A stretch of 64,000 bases of DNA from Vitis vinifera. Lineage: Eukaryota; Streptophyta; Magnoliopsida; Vitales; Vitaceae. Under the pieces are notes generated by a model. The model had not been told where the DNA came from. It searched no databases and saw nothing but the letters and a program-made list of their open reading frames with translations. Shown here piece by piece: positions 23,934 through 34,214 of the stretch; the stretch's first letter is position 1, and each line of letters starts with the position of its first letter. The DNA lies in assembly GCF_030704535.1 (NCBI RefSeq), contig NC_081823.1, positions 6,020,501 to 6,084,500 on the forward strand, read 5' to 3'. Both the position numbers and the translations under genes were made by a program.

Positions 23934-24025
23934 TCCCACTTCTCACCCTTCCGAAACGAAACTCTTCTCATCCGTCCTCGTCATCATCGTTATCGTCTCA
24001 CAGGAGTTGAGGATCCAGAGAAGCA

Positions 24026-27000
24026 ATGGCCGCTCGACTACTGAGGAGGAAGGCTCTCACGAATCTCTCTGCTCCTTCGTCCTCTCCCTTCTCTAAATCA
24101 TCCTTCTCAGTTCAGAGACTCGTAAGTTCTCTCACTATCTCCCCAACGCTTCAAAATCAAGGATTCCTTCAATCAACTAATCCAACTGAAATTTGTTAGG
24201 GTTTCACCGATCAGAATCTCTGTTATTTATATACTTTTAAAAATTGAAATCTCCATGAGAAATTTTTTCGTCTTCTTCCTGTTATTGTTGTTGTTGCTGC
24301 TGCTTATTGTGCTTCACATGCCTAATGCTGAGTTGAAACGCTTACATGTATGAGCGACGTCCATTATGCGAGTCTGTTTCAGTAATCTGAATCTCTGTAA
24401 ATGTTTTTGGTCTTCAAAACTAATATTTTTTTTTTAATTCTCCATGAAAAATCCACGTTTTTAATCAGAAAACGTGTAATTTTTTTTTTTCCTATTTGGT
24501 TCTGTCAAAGTTTTTTCCTGAAAAAAATATGTACATATGTGTTCTACTGTTATAAGTTATCGTTGGCATTCCATTGAATGCTCTTCTTCCAGTTTGGAAG
24601 CCAAATTGAAGAAAAGATGAGGAGTTCTGTTTCCTGGAAAAAAGGAACTGAAGAGCAATTGCTTGATAATAGACACACTAGTTATTGCTTCTGAAAGCAC
24701 AAATTGCTTTTGTTTTTCCTCTGCCACTATATCGTATTTTTGGAAATCAAACATACTTTTCTATGTGGTCGAAAATGTAAAGCAAAATGGGTGCTGCTTT
24801 TCTGGCTTTTTTTAAATTCTGTTGCAAAATCATGTTTTCATGCTGCTGCAGTACCTATTGTTTGAGAAAGCTGAGCCTTTAATACTACAAATGTGGGATG
24901 TTTTTATGTAATTAAACTAGGATCTATAAATTTGTTTTTTTTCCAATTTTTGTCTACTTGCATGTATTTATCTATTTTTCTTTTCATTTCTACCTTCTTT
25001 TCCTCCTGAATAGATTAGCACGTTGGTTTTGGGTGAGCATGAAGGGGGCTCCATCAAGGCCCAATCTTTGAGTGCAGTAGTTGCTGCAAAGTTTTTGGGT
25101 GAGGACAATTCTATTTCTATGCTGCTGGCTGGGTCTGGTCCTTCAGTTCAAGAAGCTGCTATACATGCTGCCTCATGTTATTCTTCAATTTCTCAGGTAG
25201 CTCTCTTCCTCCGAATAAGTTTGTTATTCTAATAGTTGCATCTGGAGTTTTCAGATACTATTTTTGTTCACTTTTTCATATATTTCATATGGCTTATTGC
25301 TAAAAATTTGGATCAGTTGCTCAGGTAATGGATTGTGGATTTTGAACTGGTTTTTGGGTAGTGCAGCATAGTGAGTATGCTATATTACTTTGAGCTGAGT
25401 GCAAAATGGGGTATCATAAATGTTGTTTTGGTCTGATTTTGAAGGGCATGTTTCTTAAAAAATTTTGGTTTAAGAAACCAAAAAAGTTCCTATTTTTCCA
25501 AGAGAAAAGTTATCTGAGAAGCATGAGCTTCTTTCTGGTTAAAGCCCAGGGGAATGTCAATGTGCAAGATATCTGTTTCTTAATTTTCTCATAATCAACA
25601 GGAAGAAATCAAATTATTATACAACTTTTGATAGTAATACATTTTCTTTCATGATGTGTTATGGAAAAAGACATTAATACATGGCCAGATAACACGAAAT
25701 GTTTGATTCTAATATTTGTTTTGATGTAGGTAATTGTAGCTGATTCAGATAAATTTACATATCCTGTAGCAGAACCTTGGGCAAAACTAGTCCAGTTGAT
25801 TCAGCAGAAAGGTGGCTACTCACACATAATGGCTACTTCAGGTTCATTTGGAAAAAACATACTACCACGGGCAGCTGCCCTTTTAGATGTTTCTCCAATT
25901 ACCGATGTCATTGAAATTTCAGGACCTCAGCTATTTGTGAGGTACATTCTTTCCTTTCCCCCATTTATGAAAGACCCTTCAGTGCATAACTGAGATGCTC
26001 TTGCTTCTAATTTAGGTTGTTGTTATTGTGAGGATTTATATTGTTTTTCTTATTCAATGAAGTGCTTGAAATACCTGAATTGCAACCTCTGTCAACTATC
26101 TAATGGATCTAAAGCTCTTAGTTGTCTTTATGTTGGTGCTACATCATTAGTTGCTCACAGACGGACAATGCATTCATTAGTTCTTGAATGGGGTTTCAAT
26201 TCATAACCATCTCAAAGTTCCAACTGTAGCCCATTTGTCTTGTCAAGAGCTTGAGCTTGGATCAAGTAGTAGCCTTTAGATCTTGAGATTCACCTTTCAA
26301 GTAGTGTGCTCATCAAGAAGCTATGTATCTGTGCCTATGGGGAAAGTAGCATTGGCTTGTATGTGTAAGAGGGTTTACTTGAAGGGTGTTGCCAATTTGT
26401 GAAAGTAAGTCAGATCTCCAACTGAACAACAACCAACTCAACTCAACTCAAGAAAGCATTATTCCTGATATCTTGGTGAGCTGCATGATTTGTATAGTCC
26501 ATGTCTTAAACTGCTCTAGGAGAAAAAATCATTACAAAGTAGGCATATCCCTTGATGTAATTGGATTTTCTTTTTTAAATAATGATTTCTATTATTGGTT
26601 GTATCTCATTTTTCCATTTTGACACCAAGTTATATCTTTTTTTTTTTTTTTTTTGATAAGGACACCAAGTTATATCTACTTTGTCAGAAATCGTTATATT
26701 CATTTTAACAAAAACATTTTGACTCTGCATAGCTACTGATCAGAACCTCCCTGCTGCATTTTAGGTTTATTTCTAGCCCTGCTCTTTTGTTTTACACATT
26801 TTGAACATGTAAGACACGTTTCTTTACAAAACCTGTACTATTTTACCGTGGACTGTCCTTACTACTACTTAACATATATATTGCTCATTTCTTCCCTTGA
26901 GCTTAAGAGGCTCTGACTCCATGTCTAAATACTTGTGGCGCGGCGCATATTAGGTGTGCACTATTTTTTAAAGAAACATGCAAAATTTGTTGGGTTGTGT

Positions 27001-29003
27001 GAGTGTTTGTGTAACAAAAGGATACTGAACAAGGGGAAAAAAAAATAGAATTCCAAGCCTTTTACCGAAAATTTATGGCAATTTCAAATGTTGCGATTCA
27101 TGAACTTCCCTAGCACAGGCACAGAGACAAGCAAATCAGTTCCTGCTCCTTGTGCTTAGGCACAACCTGGCTCACTCTTGATAAATGTTTAATTAGTGGT
27201 GGTTTCTTGGTCTCATTGGAAGTAAGGCCTTCTCTTTGTATGCAGGCCAATTTATGCTGGAAATGCTCTTTGCACTGTTCGATACACTGGTTCTGCGCCT
27301 TGTATGTTGACCGTTAGGTCAACATCTTTTCCAGTGCCACTGACATCAGCTAATTCAAAATCTGATGTGGCTCCAATTTCCCAGGTTGACCCCTCAACCT
27401 TTGGTGAAGGTCTGTTTATCTATTTTTCTAAAAAATTTATGTACCGACATTTTCTTGGGGCTATTCATGGTCTTGTAACTTGTAAGCGAGTAAAGCAAAC
27501 AAGAAAAGAAAGAATCTGGTCCTTCCTTTACACTTGATTTATAGTTCTTGCTGGGTGGTAAAGGTGCATTATGATTGACAATGTTTTGTATAATCCTCAA
27601 CTGAGGAAACAAAGGAAGAAAAGAAAACATCTGGTCCTTTCTTTTACAAAATGCTGAATAATTCTCATGTATCAGTGCATTTGATTGGTAACTTGGTTAC
27701 CGGATCTCCTATGAATGATTTAGATACCAAATGTCTAATTTAGAACCTATATCATGTCACAACATATTTTCTAATGACATGATTTTTGTCTTATGATTTG
27801 CAGATATGGTGTGCAAATCAAAATATTTAAGCCATACCTCTCAGGATTCAGAACGTCCAGATCTCGGTAATGCTCGTATTGTGGTCACTGGGGGCCGAGC
27901 GTTGAAAAGTGCTGAAAACTTCAAAATGATTGAGAAGCTTGCAGAAAAACTTGGTGCTGCAGGTTGCATTGGTTTCCTCAAGTTCCATAATTTTATTTTT
28001 AAAATTAGTTCTTTTTTTCTTCAATGATTTTCCTAAATTGCTGATGGAGATTAAGATTTTTCTAATACCTTTAGATCCCTTAAGATGGAATGATTCTACA
28101 CCTTCCATCTTGAAACCCAGAGGCATGTGCCTTTGTTGTCAATATTTCTCTTATTCTTTACAGTGTAACATTTTTGTCATGCGACTTAATTCTTCTCTCT
28201 TGTTTAGTTGGTGCTACTCGTGCTGCTGTTGATGCGGGATTTGTTCCTAATGAACTCCAGGTAATGCCAGTGGTGTTTCTTTCTTAACTCCAAACCCTTC
28301 TTTCTTTTTCTTTTTCCTTCTTTTTTGTTTTGTTTTGTTTTGGGGGGGTGTTTTCCCTACTCTTAGAAGCATATGATATAACTTCTGTAACATTGCATGG
28401 CATGATCAAATGAGTCTTTTCATTCCATAATCCTTTACTCTTTCATGTTCTTGCTCCTCATATTCTATATGGTTTTTAAAAATTTTCAGTTTGAGTAGTT
28501 TAGTATGTCGGAGCTTCTGTGACAGCACATGTAGATGATTAAATTCTTTACTGTTTATATTACCTGCACACACAAGAGTACTGTTGTAATTTGTAACTTG
28601 TGCACTTCCGTGCACATGTTTTAGGAAAAAACAAGTCAGTCGTAAATTAGAAGGTTAGGTGGAGTCCCTAGTGTTGGCATGAAAGTTTACCTTGAATTTG
28701 TATGAGGATTTGAAATGCCTCTGGATGACATTAAAAGGATTCCACTGAGTCACTTAAATTGTTGTAGTTAGTCTGTTGTGTTGATGCTGGGTCTTATAGA
28801 TTATCTTTTTCCTGGTCTTAAATTGTGTCTGGTTCGCTTGTCAGGTTGGTCAAACTGGAAAGATCGTGGCCCCAGAATTGTATTTGGCTTTTGGTGTTTC
28901 AGGAGCCATTCAACATTTAGCAGGCATGAGAGATTCCAAGGTTATTGTTGCTGTGAACAAGGATGCAGATGCACCCATATTTCAGGTGATGACTGAATGC
29001 TTT

Positions 29004-29047
<44 letters not shown>

Positions 29048-29719
29048 GAGATGTGGTTTATTTCAAATGCTAAATTTAGTCATCCTATTTTTTCCTCTAA
29101 ATTTTAAAGTAATGGGTAAAAGGTTTATGAAATTAGCGTAAGATAAATTATGAATAGATTTTTGCCGGAAAATGAAACGGACCAACCTTGGTGTGCATAG
29201 AGCCGAGATAGACATAGTTGATCATCCTGTTTTTATTGGAAAAAAAAAATCCTACTTGCTTTTGAAGCTAGTGAGTAAAGTCCAACTAGGTCTCAATGAG
29301 CATACCATGTGCCTGAGTACCGCAGCTATAATACTTTCCAGGTCATGTCGGAAATAACAAACTACTGCAATGTTGTCTTTTTCCCTCATACATATCTATC
29401 AACATCCAGAAAATTGCAAAACCAAACTTGATGAGTACTTGAGAGATGAACATAGCCCTTGAAAACACAACAGGACAGGGGAAGGCATCCTTGTCTGACA
29501 ACTTCCCGCCTAAAAACTTGGTTCCAAACTTGCTTTGCTTTCTGCATTTTTCAAACCCGACCTCATGTAGGCAGAGAGATTCTTTGAGTTTTTCTTGGAA
29601 ATTATTTTTTTGCCTGTTTTAATAGACCTCTTGAATTACAGGTAGCTGATTATGGACTCGTGGGTGACCTGTTTGAAGTGATACCAGAGTTGTTAGAGAA
29701 GCTTCCTGAGAAAAAATAG
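24026..29719 (+). CDS. ETFA: Electron transfer flavoprotein alpha subunit, mitochondrial
   Basis: Eight exons: 24026-24121, 25014-25196, 25730-25941, 27246-27409, 27804-27962, 28208-28260, 28845-28985, 29642-29719; phases join to 361 aa with no stop. The start gives an Arg/Ser-rich mitochondrial presequence (about residues 1-33) ending before ISTLVLGEH. The N-terminal ETF fold (about 34-215) is followed by the FAD-binding C-domain: [10 protein letters not shown] (about 246-255), [11 protein letters not shown], and the signature [19 protein letters not shown] (about 299-317), then VNKD and [15 protein letters not shown]. Known role: with the beta subunit it carries electrons from matrix dehydrogenases (branched-chain amino acid, lysine and phytol breakdown in plants) to ETF:ubiquinone oxidoreductase. 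Length matches plant ETF alpha (~360 aa). Intron 3 holds a minimal LINE footprint and intron 7 a (CT)n repeat. Confidence 0.97.
26621..26677 (-). mobile_element. Minimal LINE tail insertion (23 bp) with 17-bp duplication
   Basis: GACACCAAGTTATATCT occurs at 26621-26637 and 26661-26677. Between them lie 17 T followed by GATAAG, which on the minus strand is CTTATC plus a poly-A tail, the last bases of an L1-type LINE. An almost completely 5'-truncated insertion in ETFA intron 3. Confidence 0.75.
29005..29044. repeat. (CT)n microsatellite
   Basis: About 19 uninterrupted CT units starting 20 bases after the splice donor of ETFA exon 7; likely length-polymorphic. Confidence 0.9.
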
Positions 29720-30366
29720 ACCTGTGTACAAATGGAGTAAATAAGAGGCCAAGCATATCCTTGAGGAAATCATCATCTTGAATGGGACTTTAGTGTGGCA
29801 AAATAACATTTATCATAAAAGAATTGACTGGGGGGTCATTTGAAATGTAACACTGCTCTGATTTGTCATTCAGATATGATTAAAGATCATATGCTAATTG
29901 GCTAGATTTGATTTATTAATTTTTTTGTGTAGTATTCCTTTACCAAAACTCTTTTATGGAGCCTGCAATCTTGGGCCTTTTTCATGGGCTCTGCTTCCAT
30001 GGTGATGCTGGACGTGGAATCATTGAAAAATGAAATTGAAGAAGAAACAGGGGGTTGGATGGACGGCCTTTTGAGTTATACAGTGAAGGCAATGTCTGAT
30101 CGCACCTCTTTGAGACCCTCTTTTTTGGCGCATGGAAAGGGACCATAAAAATGAAAAATTTGTGGAATTTATATAAATTCAGGATCATCATGGTTAATCC
30201 ATTAATCTGGCTGTGGCCCACAAGTTCCAAGTCCCACTGGTGCTGAATATTTGTGGTCTTGATCGGTGAGGCAAGACCCCAACCCAGAGTCTCATCCAGC
30301 GGCTTTAAACTTTTGGAGGCGCTTGTTTATCAACAAATATTCTTTACAAAGACACAGCCTCATCCA
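29720..30366. other. ETFA 3' UTR and intergenic DNA
   Basis: The ETFA 3' UTR probably runs to about 29.9 kb. CTCATCCAGCG occurs at 30291-30301 and again at 30359-30369, the second copy overlapping the first three bases of the tRNA gene. Nothing else coding is seen. Confidence 0.4.
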
Positions 30367-30437
30367 GCGCATCTAGTGTAGTGGTATCATAGTACCCTCC
30401 CACGGTACTGACCGGGGTTCGATTCCCCGGATGCGCA
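30367..30437 (+). tRNA. tRNA-Gly (CCC)
   Basis: Complete cloverleaf of 71 nt. The acceptor stem GCGCATC pairs with GATGCGC, with discriminator A. The D-arm is TAGTGTAGTGGTATCATA. The anticodon stem GTACC/GGTAC encloses loop CTCCCAC, anticodon CCC. The T-arm is CGGGG-TTCGATT-CCCCG. Internal box B GGTTCGATTCC is perfect. No intron. A strong T-run terminator is not seen directly after the gene; short T-runs occur about 5 and 45 bases downstream. Confidence 0.95.
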
Positions 30438-31430
30438 CAATTTTACCTCTAAACTGCCTCTTGATTCCCTTTTGTAGGAATCAAATTTTTATATATACAA
30501 CTTCCTTCAAACCTCTTGAGAGTCTTCAAGAGCCATGTCCTCATCAGTTGAGCTGGCTTTGATTGCAATGAATTATATATATGGTGGACAACAACTTGAC
30601 CATTCGTTATTTCATGATCCATCACAGTGTGGAGTAGAACTTAACCTTACCCTTCTTAATACATGTCTAAAGCCTGGGGGTGTGTCTCACCTATAATACA
30701 TAATCTACTCGTTATTGTAAATATCATTGCCCAACACCCTCTAATCTATATGGTTAATTACTAGGCTTAATTCACTGAGTTGGGTAGATCAAGCCTCCAC
30801 AAGGTGGTTGGGTGCCAGACCCTGTAGCAGGGGCACCCAGCAGAGGATGATGCCAGTCATGTGATAGGTTTTATAGTTCCAGGAGTCTTGACTTCTGGTT
30901 AAAAGAAACAAAATCTATCAGGATGATGCAAAAGGCTACAGTTTCTATGTATGGAGCTGAGTCATCTATGGCGTCACCATGTTCATGAACCTTGTGAGCT
31001 TTCGGCCTACTGGTGGAAAGCTTGAATGATCAAGGGCTGCGTGATATATTATATTTATTCTATGTTCTAACCCTCCACCTCAACTTGGGGAATATCCTAG
31101 AAGTATACCTAAATTATTAACAAACTGTACAATATTTTGGTTTTTTGTAGGGTAGTTAACTATACAGACACAGAATGTCAACCTCTTCTCCCAGAAGCCT
31201 TTGCCCAGCTAGCTAGTCTGAATATTCTTCACCCAATTAATGAAATTAAAATGGTGTTACTAATTTAAAAGAGCATATTTATTCATTTGTGAAAGAAGAT
31301 GGTTGTTCATGAGATATGTACTTGCTTGATCAGTTGCTGCAGAAGGATGGGTGCAATTCTGCAAGTGAGAAAGGAGATTTGGAGATGCATTCATGACAAA
31401 AATGAAGGAAAAAAAGGAAGAAAAATGAAC
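30438..31430. other. Intergenic, nothing recognised
   Basis: Mixed-composition DNA without a convincing reading frame or repeat end. The last part is probably 3' UTR of the minus-strand VUP-like gene. Confidence 0.35.
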
Positions 31431-32235
31431 TTAACCAAGATAGTCCACTATCATGGACAAAGGAACTAAGCAAAGGCCCCTTTTCTTCAGTTCTGTACAG
31501 TCACTATCCCTCCCAATAAAACCCACTTCATCACCTCTCTCATTTGTTTGCCTATATGAACTCCCTTTCTCCTACACAAAGCAGATTCCAAAACCATTCA
31601 CCACCGACTCCAACATCATGTTAAAACAATAAAGAATTCAAACCCATCAAAAGAAAAAGGGGAAAAGAATAGAAAATGACCCTTTACCTTAGAAATGTCT
31701 ATAGCTTTCTCTTTTGGGTTCATATCCAACTGCCTCAAATCAAAAACCTATTGCAAAATTTATTTTAAGAAAGAAAGAAAAAAAAAAATCACATAGAATC
31801 AATTACCCACTAAGGTACTAGAGATTGATAAAAATGGAAAAAAAAGGGAAGAAAATCAAGGAAAACTCATCTAACCACCTTGGGACTGGTAACAGGAGAA
31901 CTGGCAGTGTCCTCCAAAGCATCATCAACCACAGCTCCTTTGGTTTTTCTCTTCTTAAAACTCAATTTCTTGCACCTTTTCTCCAAGGACAGCACTGCAA
32001 CATGGTCATTATCTACGAGCTTCTTCCCGGCTGAAGAAGCAGCATCAGAGACCAAAGAAGAGCTTCCATAACCATAACTAGCACGACCATAATTACCAGC
32101 TGAAGGGGAAGAGCTATGCTCCTTGTTTGCTAAGAAATCTTCAAAGTACATAGTCCAGCCGCTCTCCTCCGGAGACTCATTTGTTCTAGCTTGAGAAGAG
32201 AGAGCTTTGCTCATTGAATCCATATGCTCCTCCAT
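31431..32235 (-). CDS. Vascular-related unknown protein (VUP)-like
   Basis: Three minus-strand exons, 31879-32235, 31688-31747 and 31431-31571, with GT-AG introns and phase-0 joins, giving 185 aa. The motif SGWTMYFEDF is at 25-34, followed by a Ser/Tyr/Gly-rich stretch, a lysine-rich patch KRCKKLSFKKRKTKG (86-100) that could be a nuclear signal, the conserved-looking EDTASSPVTSPK, and the C-terminal block CTELKKRGLCLVPLS (about 164-178). These fit the plant VUP family as I remember it; the molecular function is not known. The start at 32235 was chosen because a TATATAT box lies about 90 bases upstream, inside the longer open frame that extends to 32400. Taking only the single open frame would miss exons 2 and 3. 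I recall ETFA and a VUP gene also being neighbours in Arabidopsis. Confidence 0.85.
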
Positions 32236-32322
32236 GTCCAAAGCAAGAAAAAGAAGAAGAGGAGGGAGAAGAAGAATATTGAGTTTGTTGGCCAGTTTTT
32301 GGAAGCGGCCTGGTCTGGAGAC

Positions 32323-32329
32323 ATATATA
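32323..32329 (-). promoter_or_regulatory. TATA box of the VUP-like gene
   Basis: TATATAT on the minus strand, about 88 bases upstream of the start codon, implying transcription start near 32295 and a short 5' leader. Confidence 0.6.
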
Positions 32330-32450
32330 GTAGATAAAGGAAGCTTTAGAGGGAAATAATGAGAAAAATGATACTGATGATGAGGTAATGACTTCGGCAT
32401 CGAGGTGTAGCCTTGTAGGCCATAGGGAGTTGGGGAAGTTAAAGTAGCTC

Positions 32451-32620
32451 AGAAAGAAAGAAAGAGAGGAGAGAGAGAGAGAGAGGAGAGAGAATTTGAC
32501 CTTTGCGTGGTTCAAGATTAGATTCCCACCAACAGAGATTTGCCAAAATTTCTTCTTTCGTTTTCCTAGGGGCGGACTTAACCTTTTCCACTTTTTCCAC
32601 TTTTTCCACTTTTCCACTAT
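32451..32620. repeat. GA-rich tract and 9-10-bp minisatellite upstream of the VUP-like gene
   Basis: 32451-32494 is a (GA)n-rich tract on the plus strand, seen as CT-rich from the gene's side. At 32583-32618 TTTTTCCAC-type units are repeated about four times. GA/CT tracts of this kind are common in plant promoters. Confidence 0.75.
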
Positions 32621-32699
32621 GGAGATGTTGAATGAGTCCCTTAGTCACCCACGAGATTTGGACCAGTTGTTTACTGTTTTTGTCATCTCATGAGAATTT

Positions 32700-33387
32700 C
32701 TTCTCCCTAGTTCAGGCTTACAAACTTTTGATAAAAGTAATTTTTTTAAAGAATTTATTTTAAAAATAAGTTATTTTTTACAATAAATTTTAGATGTTTT
32801 TTCATTATTTCTAGTGAAACCATCAAAGTAATTATTGAAAATAGGAATGACACTAAATTTTTTTTCTATTATACCTAACCCTATATTACTTTTAGGAAAA
32901 ATAAATAGAAAAACGGATTTTTCATATTTGAATTCTGAATTTAATTCCTAAGTATGAAAACTTTTTAACAATTATTCTTAAAAACCATTTTAAAAAATAT
33001 TCCAAACAAATCTTTAAGACTTGTTTGGTAATTGTTTTGGAAAATAATTCTAAAAAGTAATTTTTGAGAATAGTTTTTAAAATTTATTTTCTTATTTTTA
33101 TAGGGTAAAAGTCTGTTAAAAAACCTAAAATATTTTTTAAAAATAATTTTTATATTTAGTATTTTATTTTTAATTATTTTACATATTTATATAATTATTT
33201 CTTAAAACAATTCTAAACAAAAGTGAAAATAAAATAAAACAACTAAAAGATATTATTCTAAAACATCCTATTTTTTATTTTTGAAAATAAAAGATAAAAA
33301 ATAGTTTTTCATTATCGAACTTGTTTTCTATATTTTTTTTGTTTTTTTTTTAAGGAACATAAAACTCTTTTAAAAAATAATTCCCAT
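32700..33387. other. AT-rich intergenic repeat filler
   Basis: Low-complexity AT-rich sequence with GACTTGTTTGGTAATTGTTT (33019-33038) resembling the ends of other MITE-like elements in the window, but no matching inverse end was found. No gene. Confidence 0.4.
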
Positions 33388-33513
33388 TAAGAGTGCGTTT
33401 AGCAATGATTTTATGAAGTGTTTTTAAATTTTATAATACTTGAAAATTTTCATTATTCAAGTATTATAAAACCTAAAAACATTTTATATAATCATTGTCA
33501 AACACACTTTAAA
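33388..33513. mobile_element. Foldback MITE, single copy
   Basis: Begins AAGAGTGCGTTTAGCAATGA, has a central CTTGAAAATTTTCATTATTC palindrome and ends TCATTGTCAAACACACTTT, the inverse of the start. Same family as the tandem copies at 4046-4402. Confidence 0.65.
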
Positions 33514-33523
33514 TCACTTAGAA

Positions 33524-34214
33524 CTTGTTTGGTTGTTGTTTTTGAAAATAGTTTTGAAAAACAGTTTTTGAGAATGGTTTTTTGTGTTTTCAGAAAAAAA
33601 AAATTGCATTTAGGAATTGCATTTAGGAACTGAATTCTGGAAAACAGTTTTTGTTCTAAAAAAAAAACATATTTGGTTGAGTTAATAAAAAAGATTTTTA
33701 GAATAAGTAAAACAAAAAACACATTTGAAAGTTATTTTTTTAATTAATAAAATGTTTTCTTCCATTTACTTGATATTATAAATATATAAATAATTTTTAT
33801 ATGTACAATTCATTTAAATTAAAAAAAATTATTCAATTTTGAAATTTTTACATCAGTTATAAATTTATAATTTTCTTAAAAAAATGATGATTTTATCACC
33901 ATATGTAAGTATATTAATTTTAATAATTTAAGAAAGAAGAAAGGATTTGCCGGTGGGGGTGTGGTAGTTGGGTGGAACTCACCTTTGTGAAAACATAAAA
34001 AATAGCTAAGAAAATACAAAAAAAAAAAAGAGAAAACACGAAAAACAATCTATTCTTTGAACAGTGAAAAACAATAAAAACATCTTTTTATTATTATAAA
34101 AAAAATGGTTTTTGAGGACACAAAAAATATAAAAAATGAAAACACACCTCCTTCCCCAAACAAACTTTTTGTTTCCAATAACAAAAACAATTCTTGAAAA
34201 CAGTAACCAAACGC
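33524..34214. mobile_element. MITE-like element with GTTTGGTT ends
   Basis: The left end is CTTGTTTGGTTGTTGTTTTT and the right end is AACAGTAACCAAACGCAA; the first ~35 bases are inverses with mismatches. The interior is AT-rich with a few non-repetitive bases near 33940-33990. Boundaries are approximate. Confidence 0.5.
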
